Shown here: positions 25,683 to 34,305 of the stretch, in pieces | Layout of the letters: every line of letters starts with the position of its first letter | Position numbering within the stretch: position 1 is the first letter of the stretch | Source: CBDFLA01 sp965248915 | GTDB lineage: Bacteria > Pseudomonadota > Alphaproteobacteria > M2410 | Assembly (NCBI GenBank): GCA_965248915.1 | Contig: OZ252216.1 | Location: 310,001-374,000 of the forward strand | Reading direction: 5' to 3' | Length of the DNA stretch: 64,000 bases | The notes under the pieces: model-generated | The model's input: the letters and a program-made list of their open reading frames with translations, nothing else | What the model was told of the DNA's origin: nothing | Database searches by the model: none | Translations under genes and position numbers: made by a program

Positions 25683-26027
25683 ATGCCAAAACTATTAGTC
25701 CTGGTCGTGTCACTTTTGCTATGGAGTTGTGACAGAACGGCAAATGACGCCCCGACGCCTCCAACAGATGCATCCACTACCGAAAAAGTCTGCGGGGGCA
25801 TAGCCGGCATTGGATGTGGCGAAGGCGAGTATTGCCATCACGAGGTTGGTGAATGTCGAATTGCTGACGGACAAGGGGTGTGTCGAGAAAGAACAGAAAT
25901 GTGCACGAAGGACTATCGTCCTGTGTGTGGTTGCGATGGCAATACATATGGCAATGCTTGTACAGCCGCCGGCGCGGGCATATCCGTATTGCATGATGGG
26001 GAATGCGAGGACAAAGCAACAGAATAA
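25683..26027 (+). CDS. Kazal-domain lipoprotein
   Basis: The ATG at 25683 follows GAGGTGG and gives 114 residues. A lipoprotein signal (LVVSLLLWSC) is followed by a Pro/Thr linker, a Cys-rich segment (GIGCGEGEYCHHEVGEC) and a Kazal-type domain with CTKDYRPVCGCDGNTYGNAC and a final GEC. Kazal domains inhibit serine proteases in eukaryotes; bacterial ones are lipid-anchored in the envelope and little studied. The next gene, 23 bases downstream, encodes another exported protein. Confidence 0.82.
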   Translation: MPKLLVLVVSLLLWSCDRTANDAPTPPTDASTTEKVCGGIAGIGCGEGEYCHHEVGECRIADGQGVCRERTEMCTKDYRPVCGCDGNTYGNACTAAGAGISVLHDGECEDKATE

Positions 26028-26050
26028 GAATTGCTTAGAGGGTTGGGTAG

Positions 26051-26920
26051 GTGCGTAAATTTTTGAACAATAACCGCGGGATTTCGCGAGTTTGGCAAAT
26101 GATGTGTGGCGTGGTTGCCGCACTGATCGTTTCCACACACGGTGTTGAGGCGCAAGAGCTTGCATCCGTCAGCAACCTGTCAGATGCAGAAAAAGTTGCG
26201 TTTGCTGAGTTGATTGGCCGTCAGATCTACAACACGCGAAGCGTTCGCGAGGTCGCGCAAAAGGAGCTTGATGCCTTTCGAGGTGAGAGCGCTGGTCCAC
26301 AATATTCAAATGCGACCTGGGTGGTGACGTCTTTCGGAACAAACTGGAAGGTTGCACTCGTTGACTCGAGTGATGGACAGTCGGTTGTTCGATACCAGAT
26401 TCATGTGGACAAATCCGGTGATGTTGTCCCTGACACATTCGAAGAGTTTGTGGATGGCGCTGCCCCAGATGAGTTCCAAGTTGCCAAACTAAATGCTCTG
26501 AAAACGGCTGCAGGTGTTCCGTACCGCGCGTGTACACGCACGCATGAGGTTGTCGCGATCGAGGATCAGACGCCCAGCAGTGCCGGAGGCTACACGGTAT
26601 ACCTATTGGCCGTACCCGACGAAGATTATGTTTATCAGTTGGGGCGTCACTTCCGGGTTCAGATTGATCGTTCAGGTGAGAAGATACTCAATGTATCGAA
26701 GCTCTCTGATTCATGTTTCCAAATCAGACCGGGTGACGGCTTCGACCGTGAACATCCTGAACATTCGACCTATTTGGTGCGGCATCCAGAGAAGACAGCA
26801 CCGGATGAGGTAGACGTGTACTTGAACCTCTCGATGGGTTTGCCGCTCGTTATCTATACGAAACCCTCTTTCACGACCTGGAATATTGAAGGCGGAGAGA
26901 TCGAAGTCTTTGGCTGGTGA
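26051..26920 (+). CDS. Exported protein of unknown function
   Basis: The frame begins with GTG 23 bases after the Kazal lipoprotein stop, with GGGTTGGG-type sequence upstream. The 289-residue product has an N-terminal signal peptide (CGVVAALIVSTHGVEA, cleavage before QELAS). The mature part has no membrane segment and two Cys residues (YRACTR and DSCFQI) that could pair. I recognise no domain. A role with the Kazal protein in the envelope is inferred only from spacing. Confidence 0.65.
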   Translation: MRKFLNNNRGISRVWQMMCGVVAALIVSTHGVEAQELASVSNLSDAEKVAFAELIGRQIYNTRSVREVAQKELDAFRGESAGPQYSNATWVVTSFGTNWKVALVDSSDGQSVVRYQIHVDKSGDVVPDTFEEFVDGAAPDEFQVAKLNALKTAAGVPYRACTRTHEVVAIEDQTPSSAGGYTVYLLAVPDEDYVYQLGRHFRVQIDRSGEKILNVSKLSDSCFQIRPGDGFDREHPEHSTYLVRHPEKTAPDEVDVYLNLSMGLPLVIYTKPSFTTWNIEGGEIEVFGW

Positions 26921-26994
26921 TGGCCGAATCGGGTTAAATGCACTGACGTTCCCACACTGTCTTAGACGGTTGCGACCCATTGCGGGAGAATTGC

Positions 26995-27870
26995 ATGTTC
27001 AGTGCTGTCCATAGTCCTTACCTGGTTCCCTTCGATGAAAAATTCAAACTCTCTGAATCCCCCACAAAGCCGCCAGAGGGTCGCGATCAAAAGAAGGCAT
27101 TGAAGAAAGAGCTAGAACAATTGGTTGAGGAGATCGCGGAGCAGCAACGCGTCCTCTACGCCGACGATCAATATTCACTACTACTTGTGTTCCAGGCCAT
27201 GGATGCGGCAGGTAAGGACGGCACCATCAGAGCCCTCCTCAGCGGGGTAAACCCGGCAGGGTGCCAAGTTTCGTCCTTCAAGCAACCGAGCAAAGAAGAA
27301 TTGGATCATGATTTCCTCTGGCGATCTGCTCGTCGTTTGCCAGAACGAGGACGGATTGGCGTCTTCAATCGCAGTTACTATGAGGAGGTCCTCGTCGTTC
27401 GTGTTCACCCGGAATATCTGGGCGGACAAAGATTGCCTGTGAAAATCGAACTCGAGGAACTTTGGCAACAACGATACGAATCTATTGTCGAACATGAGCG
27501 CCATCTCGCAAGGAATGGAACGGTGATCATCAAGTTTTGGCTCAATGTTTCCAAGGAGGAACAGAAGCAGCGCTTTCTCTCGCGTCTTGATGAACCTGAA
27601 AAAAATTGGAAGTTCTCGCCAGGTGATGTTGAAGAGCGTGGGCATTGGGATGAGTATATGAAGGCCTACCGAGACGCGCTTTCTGCCACGTCCAAACCTT
27701 GGGCACCTTGGTATGCGATCCCTGCCGACAATAAGCATTACATGAGAGTCCAGGTCGCCGAGATTGTTCTCGATACGTTGAAACACCTGGAATTGAAGTA
27801 TCCGCAAGTCGATGATGATGTCCGCAAGACATTTGTGGAAATGCGCGACATGCTTAACAACGGCGAGTGA
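26995..27870 (+). CDS. Polyphosphate kinase 2 family protein (polyphosphate:nucleotide phosphotransferase)
   Basis: From the ATG at 26995 (GGGAG seven bases upstream) the product has 291 residues. It has the PPK2 Walker A FQAMDAAGKDGTIR, the lid and Walker B segment GRIGVFNRSYYEEVLVVRVH, and FWLNVSKEEQKQRF. PPK2 enzymes transfer phosphate between polyphosphate and nucleoside mono- or diphosphates. Single-domain length and sequence fit class I or III; which nucleotide is used cannot be decided by reading. Confidence 0.9.
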   Translation: MFSAVHSPYLVPFDEKFKLSESPTKPPEGRDQKKALKKELEQLVEEIAEQQRVLYADDQYSLLLVFQAMDAAGKDGTIRALLSGVNPAGCQVSSFKQPSKEELDHDFLWRSARRLPERGRIGVFNRSYYEEVLVVRVHPEYLGGQRLPVKIELEELWQQRYESIVEHERHLARNGTVIIKFWLNVSKEEQKQRFLSRLDEPEKNWKFSPGDVEERGHWDEYMKAYRDALSATSKPWAPWYAIPADNKHYMRVQVAEIVLDTLKHLELKYPQVDDDVRKTFVEMRDMLNNGE

Positions 27871-27947
27871 CGGTCATTGTGGCGCTTGTGAAGACATAGA
27901 GAGCATTGAGGGCGAATGAGTGATTGATAGTGTAAAAAGGTCGACAG

Positions 27948-28520
27948 TTGTCTTGGAAACAGGAAGCCTCTTTGGAGGCAATAGCAATTGTCATGTCCGT
28001 TTTGTTTGCGCTCTTTTTGAATGATTGGTGGCAAGACCGAGACACCCGCCAATCCCACAAGAAGACATTGATCCTCATTCAAAATGAGTTGGTTGCGAAT
28101 AAGGAAGAGCTCACTATAGCGATCGACTACTATGATCGTATCACGCCCAGAATTCAAAAATGCCTGAATTCAGATCCCAATGCCGAACACCCAAATGAGA
28201 TCATGAAAGAATGTTGTGAGTTCAAAGATGGCGGCGGTGTGAGAACCGCCCATGAGACAGCCATGCTTACAGGACTCTATTCTTACCTAGAGTCAGATTC
28301 ATCGGCAAAAATCGTCTCATCCTATTTGGGTTATGCCGAAATGAGGCCGTTTTTCGACGCGAGCTTGTTTGCGATCATGACGTCCGATGTCACAAAGCCC
28401 GAAGAAATCCTGTCGAGGTTTCTCGTCTTCTCTCTCAGCGTGCGACCGTCGCTGTCGGAGCTGCTGGAAGAAACACAAGCAAGTATTGCCGAAGTGGATT
28501 TGGTTCTCCAAAAGTACTAG
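27948..28520 (+). CDS. Small membrane-anchored protein of unknown function
   Basis: The 190-residue frame starts with TTG, preceded by AAAAGG at good spacing. One membrane helix lies near the N-terminus (IAIVMSVLFALFLNDWW), followed by a predicted helical domain with charged residues and a Cys cluster (KCLN, ECCEF). No family was recognised with confidence, although the single anchor followed by NDWW resembles several uncharacterised proteobacterial proteins. It lies 77 bases after PPK2. Confidence 0.6.
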   Translation: MSWKQEASLEAIAIVMSVLFALFLNDWWQDRDTRQSHKKTLILIQNELVANKEELTIAIDYYDRITPRIQKCLNSDPNAEHPNEIMKECCEFKDGGGVRTAHETAMLTGLYSYLESDSSAKIVSSYLGYAEMRPFFDASLFAIMTSDVTKPEEILSRFLVFSLSVRPSLSELLEETQASIAEVDLVLQKY

Positions 28521-28570
28521 GCGGCACCCGCGGCGGGCATTGAGACCTGGAAATTGTTTGGTGTCGCGAA

Positions 28571-28777
28571 TTAGTTCTTATCAATCTTTTTATGAGGTTC
28601 GCTTTCTTTGTTTTCGGGCTTTCGGGCGGACCCCAGAAGCAGGGTCATGAGCCCCAAGAAGATTTCGTCCAGCAGCGGTATCGGATCAATCAAGAAGAGA
28701 TCCAGCAAGAAAACCGCGAGGGTTAGAAAGAACAGTTCACGAAAACGTAGTCGTGAGGCCCAACTGAGGATACCCAT
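28571..28777 (-). CDS. DUF6116-like small membrane protein
   Basis: The 68-residue product has the pattern LRFRELFFLTLAVFLLDLFL then PIPLLDEIFLGLMTLLLGS, two short hydrophobic helices with an Asp and a Pro between them, and a charged tail. Such proteins are common in alpha- and gammaproteobacteria and have no known function. AAGGA lies upstream of the ATG. Confidence 0.65.
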   Translation of the reverse strand: MGILSWASRLRFRELFFLTLAVFLLDLFLIDPIPLLDEIFLGLMTLLLGSARKPENKESEPHKKIDKN

Positions 28778-28971
28778 GATTTTCCATCCTTTTCGATTGC
28801 TTGGTGGGGTTGGTCATTGAAACCCTATGCCATGGCAATCGCAGTCCACAAGACTAATTTCGCGATTGTGAGAGGATTTCGACGATCATCATTTTCAATC
28901 GCCAGATCTCGTGGTACTAGCCATATCAAGTAAGAGTCCTGACGGATGTTGGCGAGAAAAGTGAGGTGGAC

Positions 28972-29844
28972 ATGACGCGTTTTGATTTTTCGTTTGTTTC
29001 TGACACAGACAGTGAGGCAATCCATGCGTCCTCATGGGGCCACGAGAAAGACGTGAAAGGTGTTGTTTTGATTGCCCATGGTATGGGTGAGCACGGGCTA
29101 AGGTATGAGCGATTTGCAAAGGCCTTGGGCGAGCATGGATTTGCATCTTACGCAATTGATCATCGCGGCCATGGTCGGTCCGTATTAGGTGGAACCAACT
29201 TGGGTGATTTCGGCGAGCCAGGCTGGCAAGGTCTTGTCCAAGATGTCTTGACTCTGACGGAACACATTCGTTCGAAACACCCCGATGTCCCGGTTGTCTT
29301 GTTTGGTCACTCAATGGGGTCATTTGCCGCGCAGCAGATTTGTCTCGATCACTCGCATAATTACAATGCAGTCATTCTGTCCGGGAGTACGTGCCAAGAC
29401 AAAATAGTGGAAATGGTCTTGAGTGAAGACACTGATTTTTCACTCGCTGATCTAAATGCCACCATCGAAAACCCTCGAACAGGCTTTGATTGGCTGTCGA
29501 GGGACGCGGATGAGGTCGACAAATACGTCGACGATCCATTGTGTGGGTTTGATCTCACGTCAGAATCTATTGGAGGTTTGCTCGAAGCCTCTGTGCATCT
29601 TGCTGATCCCAAACGAATTGAAAACATTCGAGAAGATCTTCCGGTCCTCCTTGTCGCGGGAAGCGCCGACCCTCTCAATGGCAACTTCGAACTTCTGAAG
29701 CTCCTAGAACAAAGATGGCGCGATGGGGGTGTGAAGAAGATTGAATCGCAATTCTACCAAGGCGGTCGTCATGAGATGTTAAATGAAACCAACCGCGATG
29801 AAGTGGCCAGCGCCATGATCGATTGGATCAAAGAGGTTATCTGA
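28972..29844 (+). CDS. Alpha/beta hydrolase, monoacylglycerol-lipase/lysophospholipase type
   Basis: From the ATG at 28972 (GAGGTGG upstream) the product has 290 residues. The oxyanion motif is HGMGEHGLRY, the nucleophile elbow GHSMGSF, and the acid is in GSADPLNG with the His in GGRHEMLNE. The IDHRGHGRS segment and the cap domain are typical of the serine aminopeptidase S33/monoacylglycerol lipase group. Cytosolic; probable lipid ester hydrolase. Confidence 0.87.
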   Translation: MTRFDFSFVSDTDSEAIHASSWGHEKDVKGVVLIAHGMGEHGLRYERFAKALGEHGFASYAIDHRGHGRSVLGGTNLGDFGEPGWQGLVQDVLTLTEHIRSKHPDVPVVLFGHSMGSFAAQQICLDHSHNYNAVILSGSTCQDKIVEMVLSEDTDFSLADLNATIENPRTGFDWLSRDADEVDKYVDDPLCGFDLTSESIGGLLEASVHLADPKRIENIREDLPVLLVAGSADPLNGNFELLKLLEQRWRDGGVKKIESQFYQGGRHEMLNETNRDEVASAMIDWIKEVI

Positions 29845-29930
29845 CCACCAATTCCAACCCTTGTCCTGAAGGGCTTGCGGGCCGGGTTGAATTTTTGACT
29901 AGATTTTTCTGAGCAGAGAGAGACGCGTAG

Positions 29931-31319
29931 ATGTCGATTGAGGCTGTATTAGGCAGAGCGGAAAAAAATCAGAGCGAAAGTCTAGATCGTCTGTTTGAGT
30001 TGCTCAAGATTCCAAGCATCTCGACAGATCCAGAATATGCAGGCGAGTGCCACAAAGCTGCAGAGTGGTTGACGGCCACGTTAACGGATCTTGGATTTGA
30101 AGCTGCAGTTCGCGAGACGGACGGTAATCCTATGGTGCTTGCTCACTGGACATCTAAGTTTGCTGATCCCGATCTACCTTCCGTGCTTTTTTATGGCCAC
30201 TACGATGTTCAGCCTGTTGACCCTCTCGACCTGTGGGACAGCCCACCTTTCGATCCTCAATTGCATACTGTCGATGGTCGTCAACAGATTTGGGCACGCG
30301 GAGCCTGTGATGACAAAGGCCAGTTGATGACCTTTCTCGAGGCGTGTCGGTTCTGGATCGAAGAAACCGGCGATCTTCCGGTGTCGGTGACTGTACTGTT
30401 GGAAGGGGAAGAAGAAAGTGGCAGTACAAATCTCGAACCCTTCTTGGCTGCTCACAAAGATGAACTGAACGGTGACATTGTTCTCGTCTGCGACACTGGT
30501 ATGTGGGACATCGAGACCCCCGCGATCACCATTATGTTACGGGGTTTAGTCGGTGAAGAAATTACCGTCAAAGCTGCCAGTCGGGATCTGCACTCAGGTC
30601 TTTATGGCAATGCGGCGCAAAATCCCAATCACGTCCTCGCTCGTATTTTGGCTGATCTAAGAGACTCTGAAGGCCGAGTAATGGTGCCAGATTTTTATGA
30701 CGGCATCGAAGAGCTCCCTGCGGAGGTAAGTTCTCAATGGGCCAACTTAGATTTCGACGCAGCGGGTTTTCTAGGTGACATCGGTCTGTCCCTACCAGGC
30801 GGTGAAAAGGACCGCACTGTTTTAGAACAGACCTGGTCACGACCGAGTTGCGAAATCAATGGCATGGTTGGCGGGTATACCGGAGATGGATTCAAGACGG
30901 TCATACCTGCTGAGGCCTCCGCGAAGATCTCGTTTCGACTTGTTGTTGGGCAAGACCCAGACAAGATCAGGTCGAATTTTAGAGAGTTTGTGAACGCGCG
31001 TATCCCAAGTGACTGTGAAGTGGTGTTTGAAGAGCACGGTGGCAGTCCGGGAGTGGCGCTTGATACGACCAGTAGTTTTCTTAAGACAGCTCAAAAGTCC
31101 TTGAACGACGAATTCCAAAAAGACGCCATCCTTGTGGGAAGCGGTGGGTCGATTCCCATTGTCGAGATTTTCAAGAATCAATTGAGCATGGATAGCCTTT
31201 TGGTCGGGTTCGGTCTTGACGATGATCGCGTTCATAGTCCAAACGAAAAATATGAACTCTCCAGTTTCAGAAGCGCAACGCGCTTCTGGGCACGGTTGTT
31301 AGATGATCTGACCAAGTAA
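29931..31319 (+). CDS. M20 family metallopeptidase (dipeptidase)
   Basis: The 462-residue enzyme has the M20 metal-binding motifs FYGHYDVQP, the bridging Asp in GACDDKG, the catalytic Glu pair in EGEEESGS and further ligands in CDTGMWD and NEKYE. The central dimerisation domain has LHSGLYGNAAQNP. This matches the dipeptidase/carnosinase-like branch of ArgE/DapE/CPG2 enzymes, which cleave dipeptides with two zinc ions. It converges with the antiporter gene, 13 bases apart. Confidence 0.88.
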   Translation: MSIEAVLGRAEKNQSESLDRLFELLKIPSISTDPEYAGECHKAAEWLTATLTDLGFEAAVRETDGNPMVLAHWTSKFADPDLPSVLFYGHYDVQPVDPLDLWDSPPFDPQLHTVDGRQQIWARGACDDKGQLMTFLEACRFWIEETGDLPVSVTVLLEGEEESGSTNLEPFLAAHKDELNGDIVLVCDTGMWDIETPAITIMLRGLVGEEITVKAASRDLHSGLYGNAAQNPNHVLARILADLRDSEGRVMVPDFYDGIEELPAEVSSQWANLDFDAAGFLGDIGLSLPGGEKDRTVLEQTWSRPSCEINGMVGGYTGDGFKTVIPAEASAKISFRLVVGQDPDKIRSNFREFVNARIPSDCEVVFEEHGGSPGVALDTTSSFLKTAQKSLNDEFQKDAILVGSGGSIPIVEIFKNQLSMDSLLVGFGLDDDRVHSPNEKYELSSFRSATRFWARLLDDLTK

Positions 31320-31332
31320 TGAGAACTTCGTC

Positions 31333-33249
31333 TTAGATTGGAGCTTCTTCCTCGCTCGAGGTTTTCTTCCCGATGAATCGCAATCCCGCAGCGAGCAGTA
31401 GCCCGCCCAGCGTAAGTGATACAAGGGGAGGTACACCGTAACCTGCAGGCAATGTACCAACCAAGGTAGCCACCAGAGCAACAAAGACCGCGTAAGGAAG
31501 TTGGGTCCGCACATGTTGAATGTGATCGCACTCTGACGCGATGGACGAAAGGATAGTCGTGTCGGAAATTGGCGAACAGTGATCTCCCCAGACCGCTCCT
31601 GAGAGGAGTGCTGCAACGCTTGCGTACAGTATATGGATGCTCTCCAAGCCAAGACCATGACTGGTTAAGACAGCCCACGTAAGGGGGATCGTCAACGGCA
31701 CCATAATCCCCATAACTCCCCAACTCGAACCGGTCGCAAAGGCCATGAGAGCCGATAGAACAAATATCAAAAGTGGCAACAGGACAGGCGATAGAGATTG
31801 GCTAAGCGAAGAAGCAAGAAAATCCGCCGTATGAAGGGTGTCGTTGACCCCAGCCAGCGCCCACGCCAACGTCAAAATGACAATCGCGATGAGCAGGGAT
31901 TTCGCTCCACCAATCCACGCGTCAACGAGCTCGCCAAGTGTAAGGAGGCGTTGACCCAAAGTCAGAATTGCCGCGACAAGAACCGACAGTGCTGATCCCC
32001 AGATCATTGATACATACGGATCGCCGGCCCCAACAATATCACGAAGCGATGCATCAGGTTTGACAGCATTCGAGCCCGTGACATAAATCCCCACAAAGGT
32101 AGCAACGATGAGTGTGAGAAGAGGCACGACCGCGTTGATCGCCTTACCTTCGTGTGGGTCATGAGCACTCGCTTCTTCTTCGTCGTATTCAGACGCCAGC
32201 CGAGAGACCTCGTCTGTTTCCTGAGCAGCCAGAAAGGCCTGTCGTTCAGCGCTCCACATTGGTCCAAAATCTCGACCGGTCATTGCAACGAGATAGACAA
32301 AGGCGAGTGCAAAGATGGTGTAAAAGCTGTAGGCAAGCGAATTGAGGAAAATCGAATAGGCCGACTCCGTTATTTCGGGAATTGTGCGAATAGCCTCATC
32401 TATGAGACCAACCTCGAATCCAATCCATGTCGTCACCAAGGCAATGCTGGCAATCGGCGCCGCCGTCGAGTCGACGATATAGGCCAGTTTTTCTCGAGAG
32501 ATTTTGAGGTGATCGGTAATCGGGCGCATCGTATTTCCGACGATCATGGTATTGGCGTAGTCATCGAAAAAAATCGCTGTGCCGAGAAACGCCGTTGATA
32601 ATTGCCCTCGCCGCCTTGAGTTTGCAAATGAGATCAACCGGGTCACGATTCCCGCCGTACCGCCATTCTTCGAGATGATGCCAACCATGCCCGCAATCGT
32701 GAGGGAAAAGAGAATAATGGAAAGGTGACCGGAGTCGTTGAGAGCCTGGAGTGTATAGACCGCGGGGACATCTAAGAACCCGTACCAAAAAGATGAGAGC
32801 TTTGCGCCGTAGGTGAGCGTTGCGCCAATCCACAAGCCCGCAAAAAGAGCGGGAAGGACCTGTCGAAACAGCAGCGCAAATCCGATCGCGACTAATGAAG
32901 GCAGAAGCGACAGCCAGGCAGGAAGGATTGTCATCGATGTTGTGGCAATGACGTTTCCTTTTTCTGACAGGAGCTTGATTTCACTTTTCGTGTTGGCAAC
33001 TTTGACATCTTTAAACTGAAATCCATCATTGCCTTTGGTGGACGGAAAAACTTCATCGTCAATATGCAATGTTGGGGGAGCAGTGTCCGGGGTTTGATCG
33101 GGGATTTTGACCGTGACGTCAAACGGCACATCGGTGAGGGCAACCTTCGGATGATACCATGTCACCTCGCCTGTATCTGCGGATGCATCTGCAAGTGTGC
33201 TTATCATATGGAGAAGGAGCACAGCCAAGGAACATGTCAGAAGTTTCAT
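31333..33249 (-). CDS. Na+/H+ antiporter NhaC family protein with exported N-terminal domain
   Basis: The 638-residue protein starts with a signal-like peptide (LLTCSLAVLLLHM, then ADASAD) and a soluble stretch of about 80 residues rich in beta-forming sequence. About eleven membrane helices of the NhaC type follow. Conserved parts are SKNGGTAGIV, FDDYANTMIVGNTMRPITD, and near the end ATGSSWGVMGIMVPL with GDHCSPISDTTILSS. NhaC-type carriers exchange sodium for protons or carry organic acids. The extra periplasmic domain is not part of classical NhaC. Confidence 0.85.
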   Translation of the reverse strand: MKLLTCSLAVLLLHMISTLADASADTGEVTWYHPKVALTDVPFDVTVKIPDQTPDTAPPTLHIDDEVFPSTKGNDGFQFKDVKVANTKSEIKLLSEKGNVIATTSMTILPAWLSLLPSLVAIGFALLFRQVLPALFAGLWIGATLTYGAKLSSFWYGFLDVPAVYTLQALNDSGHLSIILFSLTIAGMVGIISKNGGTAGIVTRLISFANSRRRGQLSTAFLGTAIFFDDYANTMIVGNTMRPITDHLKISREKLAYIVDSTAAPIASIALVTTWIGFEVGLIDEAIRTIPEITESAYSIFLNSLAYSFYTIFALAFVYLVAMTGRDFGPMWSAERQAFLAAQETDEVSRLASEYDEEEASAHDPHEGKAINAVVPLLTLIVATFVGIYVTGSNAVKPDASLRDIVGAGDPYVSMIWGSALSVLVAAILTLGQRLLTLGELVDAWIGGAKSLLIAIVILTLAWALAGVNDTLHTADFLASSLSQSLSPVLLPLLIFVLSALMAFATGSSWGVMGIMVPLTIPLTWAVLTSHGLGLESIHILYASVAALLSGAVWGDHCSPISDTTILSSIASECDHIQHVRTQLPYAVFVALVATLVGTLPAGYGVPPLVSLTLGGLLLAAGLRFIGKKTSSEEEAPI

Positions 33250-33422
33250 TAGCTTGTTTCCCTTGCCCTTGTGGACTTAAACCCAGTGATTTGCACCATA
33301 CTAAATCAAGCCTGACATGAATTGAATTTAATCTTGCCGAAGGGATTTTGTAAGGTCGCTTTGAGTATGACTGGAGGCATCAGTCATGGACAAGTGGGTC
33401 TTGGGCAATGAGGGAGATACAC

Positions 33423-34127
33423 ATGACGAAACTCAGTAATTCAATTCTATCTTTGATCTTGTTTTTTGGCTTAGGCGCTTGCGCCGGGTCAACGGCGACG
33501 GCTGAAGTTGAAGCATCGAAGACAGAGACGCACGAAGTCAAAGTCATCAAGAAAATTTCCGAAAGTGCGGAGGGTGGGGAGAAAGTACTCATCTCTATCT
33601 TTACATCAGACATGGACGAGCCAATGGTCGTCGAATCTGTTGGTGGGTTGTCAGAACCAGAGGCACAGAGAGTATTGGCCGAGCTGGCTGAAAAGGGCGT
33701 GGTCATTGACATGGAATCCGGCGCTCTAGAACTTGCTCATGTCAGTGAAGGAAGTGAGCACGAAGTGGTTGTCATGAAGTCAGGCGAACATGGTGACATG
33801 ACGTTCAGTGAAAAAGATGGGCATAAGTACGTCTTTGTTAGCAAGGGCGAAGGCGAGACGAAGAATTCGATGACGCACAAATATGTCGTGAAGAGCGCTG
33901 GCGAAGGAAAAGTCACTTCAATCGACAAACATGTCGTCGTTGTGAATTCCGAGGATATGAGCGAAGAAGAACTCCAGGAATTTCTCAAGGAACATGACGT
34001 CGATCTCGATGTCGATAACGCGAACGTCCACATACACAAACATGGAGAATTGTCCGAGCATGGCGAGGACGGTCATGTGTTCATATTCAAGGACAAGATC
34101 GAACTCAAAGACGAAGAGACAAAGTAA
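33423..34127 (+). CDS. Acidic, His-containing lipoprotein
   Basis: From the ATG at 33423 (GGGAG upstream) the 234-residue product has a lipobox (FFGLGAC) and a mature part rich in Glu, Lys and His. It appears to contain three or four repeated beta modules (HEVVVMKSG, HKYVFVSKG, HKYVVKSAG, KHVVVVNSE) and a tail with HIHKHGELSEHGEDGH. The His clusters could bind divalent metals. The gene ends at a strong terminator (34198-34237) and precedes a ZnuA-like gene, which makes zinc handling plausible; that is inference from neighbourhood and composition. Confidence 0.68.
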   Translation: MTKLSNSILSLILFFGLGACAGSTATAEVEASKTETHEVKVIKKISESAEGGEKVLISIFTSDMDEPMVVESVGGLSEPEAQRVLAELAEKGVVIDMESGALELAHVSEGSEHEVVVMKSGEHGDMTFSEKDGHKYVFVSKGEGETKNSMTHKYVVKSAGEGKVTSIDKHVVVVNSEDMSEEELQEFLKEHDVDLDVDNANVHIHKHGELSEHGEDGHVFIFKDKIELKDEETK

Positions 34128-34197
34128 GAAACATAATAAAAGATCGCTGAATCACAGCGACACCCCAAAAAGCACCCCAGAACTACACCCTCTTGTT

Positions 34198-34237
34198 GGC
34201 GACTGTGAGTTTCCCCCGGACCACAGTCGCCATTTTT
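34198..34237 (+). terminator. Rho-independent terminator after the acidic lipoprotein gene
   Basis: GGCGACTGTG (34198-34207) pairs perfectly with CACAGTCGCC (34222-34231) across a 14-base loop and is followed by TTTTT (34233-34237). It separates the lipoprotein gene from the znuA-like gene. Confidence 0.85.
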
Positions 34238-34305
34238 CTGTGTGGTCGGTTGATCTTTCCGACGGTCCATGTCATGCCGACGATGTCTTTAATCGGAGGT
34301 GGGCG

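Noticed and set aside
33994..34305. N-terminal extension of the ZnuA-like frame
   Set aside because: It overlaps the lipoprotein gene and crosses a strong terminator; the ATG at 34306 has a near-perfect ribosome-binding site and starts a lipoprotein signal.
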